64,000 bases of DNA, taken from Roseivivax lentus. Its GTDB lineage: Bacteria; Pseudomonadota; Alphaproteobacteria; Rhodobacterales; Rhodobacteraceae. Of this stretch, positions 8,325-17,746 are shown one piece after another. The stretch spans positions 115,381 through 179,380 of the forward strand of contig NZ_FTOQ01000007.1 of assembly GCF_900156805.1 (NCBI RefSeq), in the 5' to 3' direction. Every line of letters begins with the position of its first letter. Position 1 is the stretch's first letter. Below the pieces are notes generated by a model. The model saw only the letters and a list, made by a program, of their open reading frames with translations. It was not told the DNA's origin and did not search any database. The position numbers were made by a program, and so were the translations under genes.

Positions 8325-9251
8325 TCAATTCCGCGCAATCACTCCCGTGTCGGACTTTTCGGCCTTCATGAATTGGCTGATCTGCGCCGGAGAATAGCCA
8401 AGGCGCGCCAGCTCGTAGCGGGTGCGGTAATCCGAGATGACCTCACGCCCGGCGGTCTCCGTCTTGAAGGCCCATTGGCCGCTTTCGGCGCCCTCTACGA
8501 TCATCGCCATGACGGCCAGTTCCATGGCCTCTCTCACCGCGAAGATCTCGGGTTCGTTGCGCGTGAAGCCGGTCTCGTATTCCAGGATCTCGTCGACCGA
8601 CACGTATTGGAAGACGTCGCCCTGAACCTGCACCGAATAGACGGTCTTGGTGGTGGTGACGGAGGTCAGAACCCGCCCGGTCGACACGCTGACGGCGCGC
8701 AGCGCGACGGTCACGATGTCCTTGCGGTACTGGCTGAAGCTGCCGACACCGAGAAACCGGGCGCCGACGCCACCGGTGACCGTATTGGTGTCGTATCCCA
8801 CGATGGAGCCTTCCACGAGGGTGCCCGCGAACCGCAAGGGCGGAAGCGACACGCCACCGGTGAAGGCGGCCTGGGTCTGCTCGATGATGGCCCGCTCGCG
8901 AAGCAGGTTGTCGACCCGTGCCCGCTCGATCACGTTGAACCACTGGCCGCCACCGGCGGATTTCAGGACATCCGTGAGGATATCCGCGCCGCCTTGCGTG
9001 ACCGCGCGCGACAGCTCGGCATATTCATCGACCGGCTCGTTCTGTCCCGTCAGATCGGGGAAGGCGTATACCCCGACGTCGAGCTGGCGCGCCGGAGGGG
9101 GGAGGCGTTCGAGCTTCAGCCCGGTTTGCGTCGCGGTCATGACCTGAGCCGATTCAATCAGCAGATCGTCGCTCAGCGGGACCGTGTACTCGCAGCCTGC
9201 CATTGCGGCCAAGGCGATGGCGCCGAGGCAAAGTCTCTTGAGTTTCGTCAT
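8325..9251 (-). CDS. csgG: Curli secretion channel CsgG
   Basis: A 308-residue outer-membrane lipoprotein, the usual length of CsgG family pores, which let curlin subunits cross the outer membrane. The leader ends in a lipobox, AAMAGC. The core follows: VGVYAFPDLTGQNEP, GGGQWFNVIERARVDNLLRERAIIEQT, LPPLRFAGTLVEGSIVGYDTN, and two transmembrane hairpin segments around GARFLGVGSFSQYRKDIVTVALR and SVTTTKTVYSVQVQGDVFQYV. The ATG at 9251 was chosen because it gives a proper lipoprotein signal; a GTG nine codons upstream does not. It follows csgF by 78 bases in the operon. Confidence 0.93.
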   Translation of the reverse strand: MTKLKRLCLGAIALAAMAGCEYTVPLSDDLLIESAQVMTATQTGLKLERLPPPARQLDVGVYAFPDLTGQNEPVDEYAELSRAVTQGGADILTDVLKSAGGGQWFNVIERARVDNLLRERAIIEQTQAAFTGGVSLPPLRFAGTLVEGSIVGYDTNTVTGGVGARFLGVGSFSQYRKDIVTVALRAVSVSTGRVLTSVTTTKTVYSVQVQGDVFQYVSVDEILEYETGFTRNEPEIFAVREAMELAVMAMIVEGAESGQWAFKTETAGREVISDYRTRYELARLGYSPAQISQFMKAEKSDTGVIARN

Positions 9252-9329
9252 GTCACACCATTCAGAGTACAGTCGCACCGTCAGTCCGGAGCTGACTGCG
9301 CCGCCGGTTCCGCGTTGTCGTTGGAAGGA

Positions 9330-9656
9330 TCAATTACCGCCGCCGGCATCCACCGTGGGATCCGTCGGCGCGCCCGTATTGATCGGGATCACGATCGTCG
9401 GGCCGGTGACGCCACCGCCGCCGCCAATTCCCGGGATCGGTGCCTGTGCGGAGCCACCACCGGAATCAAGCTTGTCCGGATCGATGGTCGCGGTTTTCTG
9501 GACATCCGCGAGCCCGAACAGAAATGCCCCATTGTTGGGATTTCCGCCGAAATTTGGATTGTTGAATTGAAATTCGAGATTATTCGCGCTCACAAAAGGC
9601 GCCGAAAAGACAATCGACACGGCTGCAATCGCTGAACTCTTTAATAGGGTGCGCAT
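9330..9656 (-). CDS. csgF: Curli assembly factor CsgF
   Basis: A 108-residue exported protein. After the signal peptide (ending FVSANN) the mature N-terminus reads LEFQFNNPNFGGNPNNGAFLFG, the diagnostic CsgF segment that plugs into the CsgG pore. The rest contains a glycine-rich linker (GIGGGGGVTGP) and a TIVIPINTG stretch. CsgF couples secretion to nucleation at the cell surface. The ATG at 9656 has GAGGA nearby. Its place just before csgG supports the call. Confidence 0.92.
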   Translation of the reverse strand: MRTLLKSSAIAAVSIVFSAPFVSANNLEFQFNNPNFGGNPNNGAFLFGLADVQKTATIDPDKLDSGGGSAQAPIPGIGGGGGVTGPTIVIPINTGAPTDPTVDAGGGN

Positions 9657-9815
9657 GATTCCTCGCAGGTCATTCTATCACTGTGTGTCATCAACGGCGG
9701 GCACAATACAAGCCAATGTGCGCAAATTTTGCCTACATACAAGGCGTTGTTGCGACGGAGGCACATGACACAGGGCAACCAGAGGCGCGCGCCTGCGGGA
9801 ACTTCGGTGTCTGTA

Positions 9816-10421
9816 TTACGGTTGAATGATCAACGACCCGTTAGCAGTCCGCGTAATCGACGCGACGACCGGGGTCGACGTTGAAGCCTGGTAGACACCA
9901 ACCTGAAAGCGATCGTTGTTCGCGGAACTGCGCGTGGCGCCAGGATTGGAAGAGCTGACCATCTGATCGGTGATGTTCAGATCGACTTCGCGCCCCATTC
10001 CGTATTGTTCGATCGTGACATCGGTATCATTTCCGTAAAGATTGACCGATGCCGTGTGAAACGACCCGACCTGCAGCGCCGTCACGGCATTGTTCATGCC
10101 GGAGATGCTGAAGACAGCCTGATTCGATGTTCCGAGCTGCACGATATTCGAGACGTTTCTCTGACCGAGTACCACGGACACGCCAATATTCTGCAGCCCG
10201 TCTTGAACGAGGTTGGATGTATTGTCAGACCCGTCAGTGATCTGGGCACCCGCATTCAATTCGCCGGTTTGCACGATATTCTGCGTATTTCCGGTCCCGA
10301 ATGCGACATTTGCAGCACTGTGGGACATTCCGACTTGGGAGATGTAGGCTTCTTGCGCCGATGCTGAATTGCCAAGAAAGGCAAGCGCAATTGGCAGCAG
10401 CCATGCAATGGGCTGACGCAT
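9816..10421 (-). CDS. Curlin-repeat fibre protein
   Basis: A 201-residue exported protein with a signal peptide ending NSASAQ. The mature part has at least five curlin-type units of about 22 residues, including NVAFGTGNTQNIVQTGELN, ITDGSDNTSNLVQDGLQN and VVLGQRNVSNIVQLGTSN. Each ends with the Q-x-G-x-x-N pattern that builds a beta-solenoid. A non-repeat segment (about 140-180) precedes a final SLIIQP, similar to the end of the protein at 5547-6014. It may be a CsgB- or CsgA-type subunit; sequence alone does not decide. It follows the next curlin gene by 78 bases. Confidence 0.8.
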   Translation of the reverse strand: MRQPIAWLLPIALAFLGNSASAQEAYISQVGMSHSAANVAFGTGNTQNIVQTGELNAGAQITDGSDNTSNLVQDGLQNIGVSVVLGQRNVSNIVQLGTSNQAVFSISGMNNAVTALQVGSFHTASVNLYGNDTDVTIEQYGMGREVDLNITDQMVSSSNPGATRSSANNDRFQVGVYQASTSTPVVASITRTANGSLIIQP

Positions 10422-10499
10422 TTTGGGAACTCACAATGGATGGCACTGGTTAGGCAAAGTGCCCGGCGAATAAATCGCCGAGCACGCTATGATATCCGA

Positions 10500-11090
10500 T
10501 TAGTTCGTGATGGACGAACCGTAGGGGAAGTTCACGTTGACGACAGGCGTCGGCAGCGGCGTGGTGCCGGGCGTGACATTCGCCGAGAGCGTGGTGGGCA
10601 AAAGCAGGCTGACGCCGGCCATGCCATTCGTATTGCCCTGATTCTGCGTCCAGTTCACGGCGGTGTTGTCGTTGCCTTCCTGGATGATCTGCGACAGGAA
10701 AGTCGAATTCTGGCTGCCGGGGCCCTGCTGGTTCAGCTGCACGGCAACAGCTGTGTTATAGCCATTCTGGAAACCGTCTCCGCTTTGCCAGATCAACGAC
10801 TCAGCCGCCGGGCCACCCGCGGTGCTGCCTTCATTGGGCAGTGAGTTGATGAACGTATTGGTGCTGTCGATCTGGTAGGTGGTGGCAGAGTTTCCGGCAC
10901 CGCGCGACAGCTGACCGGCCGAGTAGCCGACACCTTGCTGAACGATCACCTGGGTGGCGTCGTTGCCGGTGGAGTATTCGGCATAGTTCATGCCTGTCAG
11001 ATTGTCACCGAGCTGGTTGACGTACGCATCCTGCGCATAAGCGGAACCAGCGAACGCGATGGCGAGAGCGGAAATCGTAAGAGTTTTCAT
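10500..11090 (-). CDS. Major curlin-like subunit (CsgA-like)
   Basis: A 196-residue exported protein, rich in Gly, Asn and Gln. A signal peptide ends GSAYAQDA, and the mature N-terminus is YVNQLGDN. Curlin-like units are spaced irregularly: YSTGNDATQVIVQQGVG, LSRGAGNSATTYQIDSTN, SGDGFQNGYNTAVAVQLNQQGPGSQN and IIQEGNDNTAVNWTQNQGN. The C-terminus is Pro/Thr-rich. The ATG at 11090 has GGGGA eight bases away; the upstream ATG at 11105 has no site. It is the first gene of the operon, which runs through the second curlin gene, csgF, csgG, the small protein and csgH. Confidence 0.8.
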   Translation of the reverse strand: MKTLTISALAIAFAGSAYAQDAYVNQLGDNLTGMNYAEYSTGNDATQVIVQQGVGYSAGQLSRGAGNSATTYQIDSTNTFINSLPNEGSTAGGPAAESLIWQSGDGFQNGYNTAVAVQLNQQGPGSQNSTFLSQIIQEGNDNTAVNWTQNQGNTNGMAGVSLLLPTTLSANVTPGTTPLPTPVVNVNFPYGSSITN

Positions 11091-11854
11091 AGGAGAAGTC
11101 CCCATTGGTAAAAAAGCTACTATTTGATGTCGACATTTTACTGGCCAACTACAGTCCAGTTGACTGCTCACAACTGTTAATTCCTTGTTAGTACTGAGGC
11201 CGCCACGGTTATGCAACCTTATTGCCTTAATTTCGCCACACGTTTCCGAAACCTGCATGATCCCGATTTTGCGACGTTGTTGATCGCGGGAGACTTACAA
11301 AGAAAAGCCCGAGACTCTCGTTCAGGTAGAATTATTGCAATCATAATGTTCTCGGGATTGAATCGGGGCTCGTATTTACACGGCGTATTCACACGGTCGC
11401 CGGGTATCGCGCAGATCGCGGGTCCGGAATGCGCGTGTTTCTTATCCCGCTGACGCAATGCCCGACGACGGAATATCGGCGGTGCCGCGGGCTGGCAAGC
11501 CAACGATGAATGCGGCTCGAAAGAGGATTCCGAAGTCCTCGCGGTCGGAGGCATGACGGTGCGCGCGTCGAAGGCGTGAAGGACAGGGCCTCCCCGATTC
11601 GCTGACGGGCCTGCGAGGCGGCAGCGTTTCCGGATTGCCGCTCCGACTGCCGGGACGGGCGGCGGGGAGCGTTTCCCGCACGCGCTCCCGCACCGCCATG
11701 ATACATCGCCGCCCGGTCTTGCGGTCCGCATCCGGGGCGAAAGCTGCTGGTCCCATCATCGCCTCGCGGCACCCGGACTGCGTCGCACGCGCTTGCTCAT
11801 CCGCAAGGCCGACCCCATATCCGCAACGCGGTTTATCCTCACGGGTCGAATGCA
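11091..11854. other. Divergent control region between the curli operon and htpX
   Basis: About 760 bases without a recognisable gene. The first 120 bases upstream of the curlin gene are AT-rich, with CAACT/AGTTG around seven bases at about 11144-11162, and probably contain the operon promoter. The part from 11400 to 11850 is GC-rich and open in several frames but resembles nothing known. No csgD-type regulator gene is present. Confidence 0.5.
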
Positions 11855-12781
11855 ATGAATGGTTACCTGAAGACGGCAGTTCTCATGGCGGCGATGACCG
11901 CGCTGTTCATGAGCGTTGGCTATCTCATCGGTGGAACGGGCGGGGCGATGATCGCGCTGGTCGTCGCAGCCGCCATGAACATCTTCACCTGGTGGAACTC
12001 GGACCGGATGGTCCTGCGGATGCATGATGCACAGGCGGTGATGCCCGGCGATCGCCTGGGCCTGCATGCCATGGTGTCCGGGCTTGCGCGCAAGGCGGGC
12101 TTGCCCGAGCCCAAGGTCTACCTGATCGACACGGCGCAGCCCAACGCCTTCGCGACGGGGCGAAACCCGGCCAATGCCGCGGTGGCGGTCACGTCGGGGC
12201 TCGTGCGCACCTTGACGCGCGAAGAGCTGGCGGGCGTGGTCGCCCACGAGCTCGCGCATATCCGCAACCACGACACGGCGATCATGACCGTGACCGCCAC
12301 CTTTGCCGGTGCGATCTCGATGCTGGCGAATTTCGCGCTGTTCTTCGGGGGCTCGCGCGAGCGGCTCGGCTTGATCGGCACGCTTCTGATGATGGTCCTC
12401 GCCCCCATGGCGGCGGCTCTGGTGCAAATGGCGATCAGCCGGACGCGCGAATATGCCGCCGACAAGGCAGGGGCCGACATCTGCGGCGAGCCGTTATGGC
12501 TCGCATCCGCGCTGGAGAAGATCTCGGTGGGCGCGGCCCGGATCGACAACGACGCCGCCGAGCGCAACCCGGCGACGGCCCACATGTTCATCATCAACCC
12601 GCTGCATGCGCATAGCCGCGACAAGCTCTTCGCGACCCATCCCGCAACCGAGAACCGCATTGCCGCCTTGCGAGACCTCGCAGCGCAATCCCGGTCGGCT
12701 GGTCGCGCGTCCATGGCGTCCCTGTCGCCCAGTCGCATTCCCAAGACCGGAAACCGCCGGCCGTCGGGGCCGTGGTCCTAG
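11855..12781 (+). CDS. htpX: HtpX-like membrane zinc metalloprotease
   Basis: A 308-residue M48-family peptidase that degrades misfolded inner-membrane proteins. Two N-terminal membrane segments (about 6-23 and 29-45) precede [18 protein letters not shown], the zinc site HELAH with the following RNHD (about 130-138), two further hydrophobic stretches (about 145-165 and 175-192), and the third-ligand region [13 protein letters not shown] (about 194-206). The order and length match HtpX. The last 40 residues are basic and Ser/Pro-rich, slightly longer than usual. It is a single gene, convergent with the oxidoreductase pair. Confidence 0.93.
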   Translation: MNGYLKTAVLMAAMTALFMSVGYLIGGTGGAMIALVVAAAMNIFTWWNSDRMVLRMHDAQAVMPGDRLGLHAMVSGLARKAGLPEPKVYLIDTAQPNAFATGRNPANAAVAVTSGLVRTLTREELAGVVAHELAHIRNHDTAIMTVTATFAGAISMLANFALFFGGSRERLGLIGTLLMMVLAPMAAALVQMAISRTREYAADKAGADICGEPLWLASALEKISVGAARIDNDAAERNPATAHMFIINPLHAHSRDKLFATHPATENRIAALRDLAAQSRSAGRASMASLSPSRIPKTGNRRPSGPWS

Positions 12782-12873
12782 GCGGTGCGACCCTGCACGG
12801 TGCCCGCCGAGTGGAAGCCGAGCGCATCAAGACAGAGCCCGCCGCGACAAGGCTTTGAAATGGTCGAAGGGCA

Positions 12874-12905
12874 GGGCCGGGCCGGCATGATCGCCGGCCC
12901 GGCCC
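12874..12905. terminator. Strong bidirectional hairpin between htpX and the oxidoreductase
   Basis: A perfect 13-bp stem: GGGCCGGGCCGGC at 12874-12886 and GCCGGCCCGGCCC at 12893-12905, with a six-base ATGATC loop. It sits between two convergent stops (12781 and 12910). There is no T-tract, but position and stability fit a shared terminator. Confidence 0.6.
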
Positions 12906-12909
12906 GAAC

Positions 12910-15210
12910 TTACACGTTGACGCCCATCGGCAGGGACCTGCGGCGGTCGCCGGTGGCCGCGTAGAGCCCGTTGGCGATGGCGGGGGCCACGGGTGGCACG
13001 CCCGGCTCGCCCACGCCGGTCGCATGGACCGAGAACGGGTGCGGGATGATGTGCGTGGTCACCGTCGGGTAATTGTCGGACCGCACGACGTCGTAATCGT
13101 AGAAGTTCGACTGCACCACGGCGCCGTTCTCGAAGGTGATCCCGGAATGCAGGGCGACCGACATGCCCATGACGGCAGCCCCCTGGATCTGGCTCTCGAC
13201 CCGCTCCGGATTGGCGCAGAAGCCGCAATCGATCGCCATGTGCATCTCCGGAACGGTGATCCTTCCGTCCACGATCTTCACATGAGCCGCGCAGGCGACG
13301 TAGGAGACGAAGCTGCGGTGAACCGCGAGGCCGATCCCTTCGCCCTCCGGAAGATCCTTGCCGTAGCCGATACCGTCTGCGGCCACGTTCAGCACATGGG
13401 CCATCTTCCCGGTGTCGATGGGAAACTCCGCCATCGGCTCGCCGTAGTTCCAGAAGTTGTCCGGCAACCCGGAATTCTGCGGATCGAGCTGCCGCGGCGC
13501 ACCGATGAGTTCGAGCCACATGGTGCGCTGGTCCTTGCCAAGCTCGTCGGCCAGTTCACCGACGAAGGACCCGATGGCCCAGGCATGCGGGATGTTCGAC
13601 ACCGCCCGGAACCAGCCGATCCGCGTATGCGCCAGCGCCTTGCCGCTTTCGCACCGGATATTGGCGATGTCGAAGGGCACGTCGTTCAGCCCCATCCCCT
13701 GTTCCAGCGGCAGGACGTTGCCCTCGTCAGGTGCGAAGGTCGATAGGATCGAAGGCGCCACGGACCGGTGCAGCCAGCCGGTGACATTGTCCTCGGCGTC
13801 GAGGGACACCTCGATCCGTTCCGCCGAGGTGGTGTGGTAGAAGGAGTGGCGCACGTCGTCCTCCCGCGTCCATTGCATGCGGACGGGCGCACCGACCTCG
13901 CGCGACAGGAGTGCCGCCTCGGTCACGAAATCGGCCTTCGACTTGCGACCGAAACCGCCGCCCAGAAGGGTGACATTCACTCTCACATTCTCGGGGTCGA
14001 GCGCCATGGCCTCGGCGATATCGTTGCGCACGGTATAGGGGCTTTGCACCGGTGCCCAGATCTCGAGCCCCTCCGCCGTATAGCTGGCGATTGCTGCCGG
14101 TGGCTCCATCGGAATGTGGGCGATATGGGCCTGGGTGTAGGTCCGGGTGAATGTGCGCGCGGCATCGCCGAAGGCGGCATCGAGATCGCCTTGATCCCGG
14201 GCCAGGCTGCCCGGCTGTTCGGAGGTCGCGATCATCTCCTCCATATAGGCGTCGGAATTGTAGCTGCCGTGTTCACCGGCCTCCCACTCGATCTTGAGCG
14301 CGTCGCGGCCCTTGAGCGCGGCCCAGGTGTTCGACGCGACGACGGCAATGCCGCCCAGCGGTGCGAACTTCTGGGCGAGCCCGCCATAGGGGATTTCATG
14401 CACGCTCTCGACGCCCGGTACCGCGAGGGCCTCGGTCGCGTCGAAGGACGCGGCCTTGCCGCCCACGACCGGCGGGCGCGCGACGACGGCGAACTTCATG
14501 CCGTCGAGCATCACGTCGCCGCCATAGACAGCAGCACCCGTGGTGATGTCGCGCAGGTCGGTGATCTGCACCTCACCCTTGCCGATATACCGGAACTGGT
14601 CCTCGGACTTGTAGGCGATCTCCTCATGGGTGGGGACCGGCAGGGCCATGGCCGCCGCCGCCAGATCGCCGAAACCGGCACTCTGCCCGGCCGGGCCTTT
14701 GACCTCGTGCATTTCCACGGTCACGGTGGCCGGGTCGACCCCCCACTCATTGGCGGCGGCTTGGGCCAGCATCGTGCGCACGGAGCCGCCGATCTTGCGC
14801 GCCATCTGGATGTGATGGCGCATGGAGCGCGATCCGTCGGTGTCCTGGTTGCCGTATTTCGGCTCGTCGCCCGGGGCCTGGACGATCTTCACGAGGTTCC
14901 AGTCGGCCTCCATCTCGTCGGCCATGACCATCGGGATCGAGGTGCGGCTGCCGGTGCCCATTTCGGACCGGTGCGCGACCAGCGTGACCGTGCCGTCGGC
15001 ATCGATGGACACGAAGACCAGCGGGTCCTCGACAACGCCGTGCGGCATCCCTTCGGCACCGGTGGGGTATTTGTCGAAGGCACGCGCGGGCATCGCATAG
15101 GCCGCCAGCGCGAATGCGCCGGTCGTGCCGAGAAAGCCGCGTCTCGATACTTTCGCGATGCGGAGCGTTTCGACGACGGGTTCGGAATGTGGTTCGAGAT
15201 ATTTCAGCAT
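12910..15210 (-). CDS. Molybdopterin-binding oxidoreductase subunit (IorB/xanthine dehydrogenase family)
   Basis: A 766-residue large subunit of a periplasmic molybdenum hydroxylase, closest in type to isoquinoline 1-oxidoreductase beta. The N-terminus has a twin-arginine signal, SRRGFLGTTGAFALAAYAMPARA. Molybdopterin-contact motifs follow: GTGSRTSIPMVMADEMEADW near 85-105, TLLGGGFGRKSKADFV near 410, and GVGEPGVPPVAPAIANGLYAATG near the end. Substrates of this group are N-heterocycles or aldehydes and cannot be named from sequence. The stop of the 2Fe-2S subunit gene lies three bases upstream. No FAD subunit or cytochrome gene is attached, so electrons probably pass to a separate carrier. Confidence 0.9.
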   Translation of the reverse strand: MLKYLEPHSEPVVETLRIAKVSRRGFLGTTGAFALAAYAMPARAFDKYPTGAEGMPHGVVEDPLVFVSIDADGTVTLVAHRSEMGTGSRTSIPMVMADEMEADWNLVKIVQAPGDEPKYGNQDTDGSRSMRHHIQMARKIGGSVRTMLAQAAANEWGVDPATVTVEMHEVKGPAGQSAGFGDLAAAAMALPVPTHEEIAYKSEDQFRYIGKGEVQITDLRDITTGAAVYGGDVMLDGMKFAVVARPPVVGGKAASFDATEALAVPGVESVHEIPYGGLAQKFAPLGGIAVVASNTWAALKGRDALKIEWEAGEHGSYNSDAYMEEMIATSEQPGSLARDQGDLDAAFGDAARTFTRTYTQAHIAHIPMEPPAAIASYTAEGLEIWAPVQSPYTVRNDIAEAMALDPENVRVNVTLLGGGFGRKSKADFVTEAALLSREVGAPVRMQWTREDDVRHSFYHTTSAERIEVSLDAEDNVTGWLHRSVAPSILSTFAPDEGNVLPLEQGMGLNDVPFDIANIRCESGKALAHTRIGWFRAVSNIPHAWAIGSFVGELADELGKDQRTMWLELIGAPRQLDPQNSGLPDNFWNYGEPMAEFPIDTGKMAHVLNVAADGIGYGKDLPEGEGIGLAVHRSFVSYVACAAHVKIVDGRITVPEMHMAIDCGFCANPERVESQIQGAAVMGMSVALHSGITFENGAVVQSNFYDYDVVRSDNYPTVTTHIIPHPFSVHATGVGEPGVPPVAPAIANGLYAATGDRRRSLPMGVNV

Positions 15211-15213
15211 GGC

Positions 15214-15666
15214 TCAGATCCCCGTGCTTGCAAGACGGACGGCATCGACGATTCGCTGGTAGCAGCCGCAGCGGCAGACATTATTCGACATCGCGGCGAG
15301 AATTTCGTCGTCCGAGGGTTTGGGGTTTTCATCGAGAAGGGCGACCGCCTGCATGATCTGACCGGTCTGGCAGAACCCGCATTGCGGCACATTGAGATCG
15401 CGCCACGCCGCCTGGACCCGGTGGTTCCCGTCGGGATCGAGCCCTTCGATCGTGGTGATCTCGGCGCCCTCGACCTCGTCGAGGCGCAACTGGCAGGCGC
15501 GTTCGGCCTTGCCGTTCACATGCACGGTGCAGGCACCGCAGAGGCCGACGCCGCAGCCGTATTTCGTGCCGTTCAGGCCCGCCAAGTCGCGGATCGCCCA
15601 GAGAAGCGGCATGTCCGGTGCCTCGTTGAACTCCCTTTCGGAGCCGTTCAGAATGATCTTGGTCAT
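15214..15666 (-). CDS. 2Fe-2S subunit of the molybdenum oxidoreductase (IorA-like)
   Basis: A 150-residue small subunit with two [2Fe-2S] sites. The N-terminal plant-type ferredoxin motif reads CGVGLCGACTVHVNG, with a further Cys in RACQLRL. The C-terminal cluster has CGFCQTGQIM and CRCGCYQRIVDAV. It passes electrons from the Mo centre to an outside acceptor. It has no signal of its own and is probably exported with the TAT-tagged large subunit. It is the first gene of the pair. The ATG at 15666 has AGGGAGG eight bases upstream. Confidence 0.93.
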   Translation of the reverse strand: MTKIILNGSEREFNEAPDMPLLWAIRDLAGLNGTKYGCGVGLCGACTVHVNGKAERACQLRLDEVEGAEITTIEGLDPDGNHRVQAAWRDLNVPQCGFCQTGQIMQAVALLDENPKPSDDEILAAMSNNVCRCGCYQRIVDAVRLASTGI

Positions 15667-15988
15667 ATTCCCTCCCTAAGAAAAAAGTGTTCTCTCGCCG
15701 CGTGTTACGCGGCGTATCGAGCAACATTATCCAACGAAAAAAGAAAACTTTTGAATCACCAGGTGCCGTCAATATAGCACACTCGGCCTTGTTTTTCGGA
15801 ATTCTGAGCGGGTCGCAGAGTGGGGGGCGATGTGTCCGCCCGGCAGCCTGCGCGCGCAGTTTCTGTCGGGGATCACCGACCGCAACGGGCGGGCATGCGG
15901 GTCACTTCATCATTGCCTGTCGATGTCGCTCGGGGCAGGGGCGATCAGGGGCATCCGGCGCCGAATAAGACGGGGCAACCTGCAGGTT
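15667..15988. other. Intergenic stretch before the oxidoreductase pair
   Basis: Some 320 bases. The first 120 bases upstream of the 2Fe-2S gene are AT-rich and carry a GTTACGCGGCG element, so a promoter is likely there. I see no gene. Confidence 0.4.
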
Positions 15989-16381
15989 TCACACCAGCTG
16001 CGCGGCCTCGGCTTCCTCGCGGCTGAAATCGATATGGATGTGGTTGCCGTCCGGATCGTGGCAGTTGATCTGCACCAGCGGAAAGCCCGGAACCGGATCA
16101 ACCGAATAGGCGATGCCGCGACGATCGAGCTTGGCCGCGAATTCGGCCATCCCGGTCGCGTCGAAGGCATAATGCTCGATCTTGGGCTCCCGCGCCTGCG
16201 GTTCCGCCGCGACCTCGACGAGGTGAATGAACGGATTGTCGCCGATGTAAAGCCACGCGCCGGCGAACCTGAAATCGGGGCGCGGGCCGGGGTGCATGTC
16301 GAGAATGTCGCCGTACCAGGCGACCATCTCATCCAGCCGCGACGTGCGGACGTTCACATGGCTGAAGCCGGTCAGTGTCAT
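15989..16381 (-). CDS. VOC-superfamily (glyoxalase/dioxygenase-like) protein
   Basis: A 130-residue single-domain vicinal-oxygen-chelate protein. Candidate metal ligands are His8 (FSHVNVRTSRLDEMVAWY), a central His in FIHLVEVA or EHYAFDA, and the acidic end of DPDGNHIHIDFSREE. The fold binds a divalent metal and serves glyoxalases, extradiol dioxygenases and resistance proteins; the substrate is unknown. The ATG at 16381 has GGGGGAG upstream, and longer frames upstream are unlike any domain. It stands alone between the molybdenum pair and a secreted propeller gene. Confidence 0.85.
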   Translation of the reverse strand: MTLTGFSHVNVRTSRLDEMVAWYGDILDMHPGPRPDFRFAGAWLYIGDNPFIHLVEVAAEPQAREPKIEHYAFDATGMAEFAAKLDRRGIAYSVDPVPGFPLVQINCHDPDGNHIHIDFSREEAEAAQLV

Positions 16382-16599
16382 GATGCTCCCCCTCGTATGT
16401 CCGAAGGTAGCACGCGCCCGGAACCGACGGAAGGCGGCCTGGCGTCCGTCCGGGTCGTCGACGTCTTGGGCGGCAGGTGGTTGAAATGCGCGGCATCCGG
16501 CGAGACAGGCGCGCGGAGGTCGGGGTGCCTTCTGCAGACAATAGGCCCCGAACAGCGGACAACCGCCACGAGGCCGCCCGTTCCGTTTCGCGCGATGTC

Positions 16600-17364
16600 T
16601 CAGAACAACATGCAGTCCGCACCCGGGGGCAGGGTGTCCGCGCCCCCGGGCAGCGTCGGGGTGTAGTCGAAGCTCGCGATCTTCGCGCCGCTGTCGAAGG
16701 CGATGAAAAGCTGGCCGGAGCCCGGGCGGATGGCGATCCCCTCGGGGTCGATCCCGTAGGGCACCAGCGACTCGGTGGCGAGCAAGCGTCCCTCGGCATC
16801 GAATTCGTAGAGCGCGTTCGTGCCTTCCCAGTCGTCGACGATCAGCAGATGCCCGGTGCGGGGATCGCGGGCGATGCCCTGCGCTTCGGAAAGCGGCGGC
16901 TCGAGTTCCATGGTGTCGATGCGCCGGATGATCCGCCCGTCCGGCGAGAGCCAGCTCAGGTATTCGGGATCGTCTTCGACGGTGATCAGGGTGCCATCGG
17001 CGTCCACGGCGATGCCTTCGGTATCGGCCCAGCCGGTCTCGATGCGAAAGGGCGCGGCGATCGGATCGCCCGACTTGCTCAAGCGCTGGAACAGCCCGAG
17101 ACCATCCGCGACGATCAGATTGTCGCCCTCGATCGAGATGGCCTTGATCCGGCTGAGGTCCGAGGAAATGCGCCGCAACTCCTCGCCTTGCAGCGTGACG
17201 AGCACGGCTTCCGGACCCTCGTTGGCGATCCAGAGCCCGCAAAAGGTCGGATCGTAGTCGAGGCTCGCGGGGCGGTTGAGCGCGTAAGTTCCGCTCAGCT
17301 TCAGCTCCAGCGCGGGGACGTGGGACGCGCAGAGGAGGAATGCCATCGCGGCAGCAATTCGCAT
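16600..17364 (-). CDS. Secreted SdiA-regulated-like beta-propeller protein
   Basis: A 254-residue exported protein. A signal peptide ends near SHVPALE. The rest has blade-like repeats: ASLDYDPTFCGLWIANEGPEA, DTEGIAVDADGTLITVEDDPEYL, SEAQGIARDPRTGHLLIVDDWEG and DPEGIAIRPGSGQLFIAFDSG. This periodicity fits the SdiA-regulated/phytase-like propeller families, found in the periplasm, often of unknown ligand. The ATG at 17364 has CGGAG upstream. No operon partner is evident. Confidence 0.7.
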   Translation of the reverse strand: MRIAAAMAFLLCASHVPALELKLSGTYALNRPASLDYDPTFCGLWIANEGPEAVLVTLQGEELRRISSDLSRIKAISIEGDNLIVADGLGLFQRLSKSGDPIAAPFRIETGWADTEGIAVDADGTLITVEDDPEYLSWLSPDGRIIRRIDTMELEPPLSEAQGIARDPRTGHLLIVDDWEGTNALYEFDAEGRLLATESLVPYGIDPEGIAIRPGSGQLFIAFDSGAKIASFDYTPTLPGGADTLPPGADCMLF

Positions 17365-17746
17365 CGTCGAGGCTCCGGAGTGATGAATGGGTCGGACCCG
17401 GCCGGGGTGATCGAAGGATGGCACGGTTTCGGGAATGTGGCGCACAGAAAATGCCGCTCGGTGGCTGCTGGCGTTGGTATTGCTGACGTTGCAATCAGGT
17501 GATCCGGAAACCGGGCGGCTTAGAAAGTGCTGAAGACCGCCGAAAGGGGACGATCCCCTCTGCGCTCTCTAAAAGATGCGCGCGCAATCACGGCCCCATG
17601 CGCGTGCCGTGCCTGCGACGCGGCGTTGGGGTTCGGCCTCGCGCAATCACACGCATCGCGCGAGGCCGCGCCTGGATTTAAACCCGGCCTAAATTAGCGC
17701 GCGAAACCCGCAGCGCATCACTGCGCCGACGCCACCGGACGCGAAA
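17365..17746. other. Intergenic stretch, no gene seen
   Basis: About 380 bases between two same-strand genes of secreted proteins. It contains no recognisable frame, repeat or strong hairpin. It probably carries the promoter of the downstream propeller gene. Confidence 0.4.

Noticed and set aside
13768..15777. 669-codon open frame on the + strand
   Set aside because: It is antisense to the molybdenum and 2Fe-2S subunit genes; the product is His/Gly/Arg-rich without any domain. GC-rich DNA often leaves such mirror frames open.
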